Shown: piece after piece, positions 13,906 through 17,796 of the stretch | Numbering within the stretch: position 1 is the stretch's first letter | Layout of the letters: each line of letters starts with the position of its first letter | Assembly: GCA_964461295.1 (NCBI GenBank) | Contig: CAYWTX010000398.1 | Span: 1-17,796, forward strand | DNA: 17,796 nucleotides | Direction: 5' to 3' | Source: CAYWTX01 sp964461295 | Lineage (GTDB): Bacteria; Planctomycetota; Phycisphaerae; SM23-33 | Program-made: the position numbers and the translations under genes | The notes under the pieces: generated by a model | Seen by the model: only the letters and a program-made list of their open reading frames with translations | The model's database searches: none | What the model was told of the DNA's origin: nothing

Positions 13906-15041
13906 GGTTTGGCGCCTCTCTGGGTCGGGACGAGGTCCTCAAGCGGAATCGGGGCCGGCGAGGTCGTCGTCGTGGGCGTGGGCGTGGCGCCCACACCCTC
14001 GCCCAGGCGTCCGGCCCCGGCGGGGGCCGGGGGCCCGACCGGTTGCGTGGCGGGCGCGCCTGCCGGTTGGCTCGTCGCCTCCGGCGGCACGTCGGCAAGT
14101 TCCAGGCCCATGATCCGCGTGCGGGCCTGCTCGCCCCACGACAGTTCGCCGTAGTTCTCGACCACCAGCCGGTAGTAGAACTGCGCCGCCTTGTGCCGCC
14201 CGATGCGGTCGTAGAACTCCGCCGTGCGGAAGGTCTTCTCCGCCCGCGCCACCACGATCGTCGACAGCATGTCGCCGACGTTCTCCTTCTCGGCCGCGCC
14301 GGGATAGCGTTCCTTGAACGCCTTCAGCCGCTGCTCGGCGTCGATGATCGGCGTCTCGTCGAACGGAGCGCCGCGAAACGCCGCGTACATCGCCCGCGCC
14401 GCCTGAAGCATCGCGTGAGGGCTCCGCTCGCTCTTGGGGAACAGGGCCAGGTAGTGGTCGTACGCCTCGGCCGCCTCCGACCACTTGCCGTTGGTATACT
14501 TGTACTGGCCGATCCGCAGCAGGGCCTTCTCGGCAATCTCGGTGCCGGGGGCGTGGTCGGCCACGCGATTCAGGATCTTCAGCCCCTCGTCCTCGGCGGG
14601 CAGGCGTATCAGTCCGCCCCACAGGATCCTCTTCTTGCCGGCCAGGAACGCGTCGGCGACTTCCATCTCGCGCATCAGGGCCCGTTCCAGGAACGGCCCG
14701 CCGGGGAACTCGTCGAGTTCCTGCTCGAACCACTCGTACGCCTGCCAATACATCCCAGCCTCCAACTGGGCCTGCCCGGCCAGCAACTTGGCCTCTTCGC
14801 GGGCCGGGTCGTCGCTGTAGCGCTTGAGGAATCGCTCGGCGGCCTGGACGGCTTGCTTGTACTGCTTCTGGTCGACCCACTGGCGAATCAGGTTCAGTTC
14901 GCCCTGGGGCGTGCCCTCGGCGGGGGGGGCGGCGAGCTCCCACTTGCCGTCCTTCCAGACGTAGTCGCCCGCGGGCGCCGCCGCACAGGCCAACGCCAGC
15001 GCCGCGCCGCACGCGGCCAGACGCACCATGCCGTTCGTCAT
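13902..15041 (-). CDS. Exported TPR protein, BamD/YbgF-like
   Basis: 379 residues. An Ala-rich signal segment (7-24, likely cleaved near APAG) precedes VWKDGKWEL. Helical tetratricopeptide-type repeats run from about 45 to 310, with recognisable pairs such as YKQAVQAAERFLKRYSDDP, YWQAYEWFEQELDEFPGG, WSEAAEAYDHYLALFPKS and HKAAQFYYRLVVENYG. This pattern resembles BamD, the TPR lipoprotein of the outer-membrane assembly machine, but a canonical lipobox is not clear and the protein is longer. The last ~55 residues are rich in Pro, Ala and Thr and probably disordered. It overlaps the lptE-like gene by 4 bp, supporting an envelope-biogenesis operon. The start at 15041 lacks a Shine-Dalgarno but has a TATAAT eight bases upstream; Met5 (15029) is the alternative start. 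Confidence 0.78.
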   Translation of the reverse strand: MTNGMVRLAACGAALALACAAAPAGDYVWKDGKWELAAPPAEGTPQGELNLIRQWVDQKQYKQAVQAAERFLKRYSDDPAREEAKLLAGQAQLEAGMYWQAYEWFEQELDEFPGGPFLERALMREMEVADAFLAGKKRILWGGLIRLPAEDEGLKILNRVADHAPGTEIAEKALLRIGQYKYTNGKWSEAAEAYDHYLALFPKSERSPHAMLQAARAMYAAFRGAPFDETPIIDAEQRLKAFKERYPGAAEKENVGDMLSTIVVARAEKTFRTAEFYDRIGRHKAAQFYYRLVVENYGELSWGEQARTRIMGLELADVPPEATSQPAGAPATQPVGPPAPAGAGRLGEGVGATPTPTTTTSPAPIPLEDLVPTQRGAKP

Positions 15042-15049
15042 GACCGAAG

Positions 15050-15077
15050 ATTATACGGGACGGCCGCGAAGTGTCGA
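15050..15077 (-). promoter_or_regulatory. Probable sigma70-type promoter giving a leaderless mRNA
   Basis: On the minus strand a consensus -10 box TATAAT (15055-15050) follows TCGACA (15077-15072), one base off the TTGACA consensus, with a 16-bp spacer. Transcription would begin 5-8 bases downstream, at 15045-15042, so the TPR gene's ATG at 15041 would be at or within a few bases of the 5' end. That fits the lack of a Shine-Dalgarno sequence. No transcription data are available. Confidence 0.6.
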
Positions 15078-15084
15078 GAAGCAA

Positions 15085-15294
15085 GTGTCGAGTGTCGAGT
15101 GTCGGGTGTCGAGTATCGAGGGATAGGAAAGAGACGGCCGATCACGATCACGAGGGGAAGCTGTCGCTGTCTCGCGATTGCCCTCTCACGTCACCCGCCT
15201 CGTCGGTAAGGGGATGTCCAAGGAGCGGCAGCTTCGTGATCGTGATTCGTGATCGGCTGTTTCCCGGTCCCGACACCCGGCACTCGACACCCGG
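15085..15294. repeat. Second GTGTCGAGT-armed inverted repeat with GATCACGA core arms
   Basis: The left flank (15085-15120) is four to five tandem GTGTCGAGT-like 9-mers. The inner left arm GGCCGATCACGATCACGA (15136-15153), with AAGCTG to 15163, pairs with CAGCTTCGTGATCGTGATTC and GTGATCGGC (15229-15257), allowing one 6-base insertion. The right flank (15271-15294) returns to CGACACCCGG/CACTCGACAC units, complementary to the left flank. About 65 unpaired bases form the centre. It lies between the divergent TPR and ThuA-fusion genes and shares its arm unit with the repeat at 1745-1820. Confidence 0.8.
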
Positions 15295-15335
15295 CGCAGG
15301 ACGCTCTATCATCATCGCCAGAAGGAGACCGTTTG

Positions 15336-17003
15336 ATGCCCACCCGCAAGGCCGCGTACGGAAGAGTGAAGAACGTCCTGCTGATCGTCGGCGGCGCCGC
15401 GCACGCCTACGACCCCTGCGCCAACTCGGCCAGGCAGTTCATCGAGGCCGGCGGGCGATACGCCGTCACCGTCGCCGAAGACCTGGCCGCGCTGGAAACC
15501 GGGTTCGGGCGCTACGCCGCCGTGATCGTCTTCACCGCCCGCGACGGGATGACCGCCAAGCAGGAGAAGGTCCTGGTCCGCTTCGTCCGCGGCGGCGGCG
15601 GACTCGTCGGCGTGCACAGCGCGGCGGCCAGCTTCGCCGACCGCCCGGGCTGGACGAAGCTGCTCGGCAGCCGCGTGCAGCGCGGCGGGCCTGTCCGCAT
15701 CGCCGACCTCGCCGTCGCCATCGCCGACAAGGCCCACCAGGCCACCCTGCGACTGGATGACTTCACCCTCAGCGAGGAATTCTACGAACTCGTCGAGGTC
15801 GCGCCCGACGCCCACGTGCTCGCCCAGACACGCTGGTTGGGCAAGGCCTTCCCCGTGATGTACTGCCGCGAGGAAGGCGCCGGCCGCGTGTTCTACACCG
15901 CCCTGGGACATTTCCAGCAGACCTGGCGCGTGCCGGAGTTCCAGCGAAGCCTGCTGCACGGGCTGGACTGGTCCTGCCGCCGCGAACCCAAACGCCGCGA
16001 ACCCGTCCGCTGCGCGATGCTCGGCTACGGGGCGTCGTTCAACATGGGCCGCTGCCACAGCGAGTTCATCGCGGGCACCTCCGGCGGCATGGCGGCCGTG
16101 GCCGCCTGCGACATCGACCCCGCCCGCACCGCCGCCGCGAAGATCGACTTCCCCCACTTCGAGACGTACCCGAACATCGACGAACTGCTCAAGGCCGACG
16201 ACGTGGACCTCGTGGTGAACATCACGCCCCACCACCTGCACGCCCCGCTGGCCCTCCGCTGCCTGCGGGCGGGCAAGCACGTCGTGATGGAGAAACCGTT
16301 CTGCCTGTCGGTCGCCCAGGCCGACGAACTCATCGACGCCGCCCGACGCGCCAACGTCATGCTTACCGTGTTCCACAACCGCCGCTGGGACGGCGACTTC
16401 ATGACCATGCGCCGCCTCATCCAGGATAACGCCATCGGCGACCTGTTCGAGATCGCCTGCGGGTTCTCCGGCTACGGCCGCCCCAAGGAATGGTGGCGCA
16501 GCGACAAGCTCATCAGCGGCGGCAACATGTATGACTGGGGCGCCCACTTCACCGACTGGGTGCTCCAGCTCATGCCCCAACCCGTCGCCTCGGTCCAGGG
16601 CTTCTCCCACAAGAAGGTGTGGATGCACTGCACCAGCGAAGACCACACCCAGGCCATCGTTCGCTTCGCCGACGGCGCCATGGCTGACATCTGCTTCTCG
16701 TCCATCTCGGCGGCCCCGCGCCCGCGATGGCGAATCCTCGGCACACGCGGCGCCATCCTCGACGACCGCACCGTCGACAAGGGCGGCAAGGTGATAACCG
16801 CCGAGAACGGCCTGCTCTCCACGCGCGAAGTGAAGTGGGAACCGACGCGGTGGGGCGAGTTCTACCGCAACGTGGCCGACCACCTCCTGCTGGGCGACGA
16901 ACTGCTCGTCAAGCCCGAGCAGGCCCGCCGCGTCATCGGCGTCATCGAGTGTGCGGAGCGCTCGAGCAAGTCCGGCCGGCCGGAAACGATCCCGGGCGAG
17001 TAG
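15336..17003 (+). CDS. ThuA domain fused to Gfo/Idh/MocA oxidoreductase
   Basis: 555 residues, apparently cytoplasmic. Residues 11-215 are a ThuA-like class I glutamine-amidotransferase-fold domain: KNVLLIVGGAAHAYDP (12-27), VIVFTARDGMT (63-73), GGGLVGVHSA (87-96), FPVMYCREEGAGRVFYTALGH (172-192; the ALGH end is diagnostic). A short basic linker (about 215-225) joins it to a complete Gfo/Idh/MocA oxidoreductase with MLGYGASFNMG (228-238), VVNITPHHLHAP (293-304), MEKPF (318-322, conserved Lys) and GGNMYDWGAHFTDW (395-408). Rhizobial ThuA and ThuB, which together turn trehalose-type disaccharides into 3-keto forms, are separate proteins of these two families; here they are joined. A 3-ketoglycoside role is inferred, not shown. 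The ATG at 15336 follows GAAGGAG with 8-bp spacing. Confidence 0.92.
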   Translation: MPTRKAAYGRVKNVLLIVGGAAHAYDPCANSARQFIEAGGRYAVTVAEDLAALETGFGRYAAVIVFTARDGMTAKQEKVLVRFVRGGGGLVGVHSAAASFADRPGWTKLLGSRVQRGGPVRIADLAVAIADKAHQATLRLDDFTLSEEFYELVEVAPDAHVLAQTRWLGKAFPVMYCREEGAGRVFYTALGHFQQTWRVPEFQRSLLHGLDWSCRREPKRREPVRCAMLGYGASFNMGRCHSEFIAGTSGGMAAVAACDIDPARTAAAKIDFPHFETYPNIDELLKADDVDLVVNITPHHLHAPLALRCLRAGKHVVMEKPFCLSVAQADELIDAARRANVMLTVFHNRRWDGDFMTMRRLIQDNAIGDLFEIACGFSGYGRPKEWWRSDKLISGGNMYDWGAHFTDWVLQLMPQPVASVQGFSHKKVWMHCTSEDHTQAIVRFADGAMADICFSSISAAPRPRWRILGTRGAILDDRTVDKGGKVITAENGLLSTREVKWEPTRWGEFYRNVADHLLLGDELLVKPEQARRVIGVIECAERSSKSGRPETIPGE

Positions 17004-17020
17004 CGGGCATTCCTGCCCGC
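17003..17020. terminator. GCGGGCA/TGCCCGC hairpin after the ThuA-fusion gene
   Basis: A 7-bp perfect stem (17003-17009/17014-17020) with loop TTCC starts on the last base of the TAG stop. There is no T-tract, so it may be a 3'-end processing or terminator hairpin, or a member of a dispersed hairpin family. Confidence 0.4.
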
Positions 17021-17587
17021 GGCCTGGCGGGCGGATGTACCTGCGTTGCGGGCACACTGCAACCGGCTCGCGTGCCCTGCGCGGCGCGGGCAGGGACGAC
17101 TTGCCGGCCTTCTACTCCGGCCACGGAGCCATCGAGGCCGATGACTCGCCCCGGTATGTACGGGTTTGACAGATTCGCCGGGACCAGGGATTGCAGTGGA
17201 GACCATTGGAATCAGCGCAAACTTCGCCGTGGCCCGGGGCGCCCCGGACTGGCGGCGGCACATCCCGACCGCGTGCGGCCGGGGAGTGCCGTTTTGGGGC
17301 GGGCCCCGATGTCGGGGGCGTCAGCCGCCCCCAGACCGCACGCCGCTTCCCGCTCCCCCGGCCGAACCGGTCTAGAACCGCTGCCGAGGGGGCGCAGCCG
17401 CACGATCGCCTTCGATGGCGACCCTAGTACCCCCGCCGCGCTCGAAGCGATCCTGGCCGGCAGGATTGCGGCCAGCGGGTTCCCCGGGAAAGCCATGCGG
17501 GCAACAGCTCTCTCGTACAATCGAACATCGCGGTTGTGGCGACTTCTGAGAGTTTGTGGAAGAATCGCGGAAGCGGCCTTGTCCCTC
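17021..17587. other. Non-coding GC-rich region, no gene recognised
   Basis: I find no protein with family features on either strand; open frames here are composition-driven. A 7-bp hairpin GGGGGCG-TCAGC-CGCCCCC occupies 17314-17332. A lower-GC patch near 17160-17230 and another near 17500-17580 have no assigned role. The region could contain a decayed gene, but no homology is visible to me. Confidence 0.5.
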
Positions 17588-17640
17588 TTAGCCCGGAAGG
17601 GGCGATCAGGATTTGGCCGTGGGCGTAAGCCCCAATACGG
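17588..17640. repeat. Dispersed-repeat fragment with GGGC-GTAA-GCCC hairpin
   Basis: AGCCCGGAAGGGGCG is followed by a CCGTGGGC-GTAA-GCCCCAATACGG partial stem-loop (17617-17640). The wording AGCC-CGAAGGGGCG then CCGTGGGCG-AAGCCC is one I recall from planctomycete intergenic repeats; the family call is from memory. It directly precedes copy 2 of the larger inverted-repeat element. Confidence 0.5.
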
Positions 17641-17668
17641 TTCAGTTAAGGAAAGCAGGACGAAAAAC

Positions 17669-17796
17669 GAGACTGTAGCGTCATCATTGCAGTTTCGAGA
17701 CAGGTGGAGCACTGTTCTTCAGCCTGAAAGGCTGACGGAATACAGCCCAGGGCAACGCCCTGGGTACCCATGGCCCCCAAGATCAAGCCCTGAAAG
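17669..17796. repeat. Inverted-repeat element, copy 2 (truncated by window end)
   Basis: This matches the left half of the element at 2896-3164 in the same order. The outer box GAGACTGTAGCGTCATCATT starts at 17669. An AGCCTGAAAGGCT hairpin follows (17720-17732 approximately), then GACGGAATACAGCCCAGG leading into the CCCAGGGC-AAC-GCCCTGGG hairpin (17746-17764). The sequence ends in AAGCCCTGAAAG at the window edge, where copy 1 begins its central palindrome. The right half should lie beyond the window. Confidence 0.85.

Noticed and set aside
17212..17712. 166-codon minus-strand frame near the right end
   Set aside because: It crosses the dispersed-repeat fragment and part of the inverted-repeat element and has no domain features.

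Overview
The window is GC-rich chromosomal DNA. It most likely comes from a planctomycete or a close relative in the PVC group, possibly an uncultured Phycisphaerae-type lineage. This rests on gene content rather than on a marker gene: a DUF6504 protein, a non-HemE uroporphyrinogen-decarboxylase-family protein, a secreted 'DWPQW' beta-propeller, a Tat-exported sugar isomerase-like protein, two Gfo/Idh/MocA proteins (one fused to ThuA), a DUF5989 membrane peptide, and several families of intergenic hairpin repeats. An LptE-like lipoprotein next to a BamD-like TPR protein points to a Gram-negative outer membrane.

Layout. The first ~130 bases are the 3' tail of a group II intron, with a recognisable domain V. 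Rightward genes follow: DUF6504 (137-496), the URO-D-family protein (607-1731), tyrA (1829-2719) and a DUF167/YggU protein (3193-3498). A ~270-bp inverted-repeat element lies between tyrA and the DUF167 gene. A leftward Tat-exported UxuA-like protein (3619-4734) diverges from a rightward run of CDF metal transporter (5035-5952), zwf (6059-7612) and PQQ-type propeller (7696-8943). That run ends in a very long hairpin facing a small leftward DUF5989 gene (9031-9246). A 27-bp minisatellite precedes a BioD-like/DRTGG ATPase (9722-10810) and a REC-PP2C regulator (11157-12296). Leftward genes follow: an oxidoreductase (12353-13276), then lptE-like (13372-13905) and a BamD-like TPR gene (13902-15041), the last two overlapping by 4 bp. 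A rightward ThuA-Gfo/Idh/MocA fusion (15336-17003) is the last gene. The final ~790 bases are non-coding and end inside a second copy of the inverted-repeat element.

Function. Most genes are ordinary metabolism (tyrosine synthesis, oxidative pentose phosphate entry, metal export) plus the sugar/polyol oxidoreductase and isomerase paralogs typical of planctomycetes. The lptE-like and TPR pair is probably one outer-membrane biogenesis operon. I see no defence, CRISPR, phage or biosynthetic system. The parts most worth a second look are the ThuA-Gfo fusion, the intergenic repeat families, the probable leaderless promoter before the TPR gene and the group II intron remnant at the left edge.
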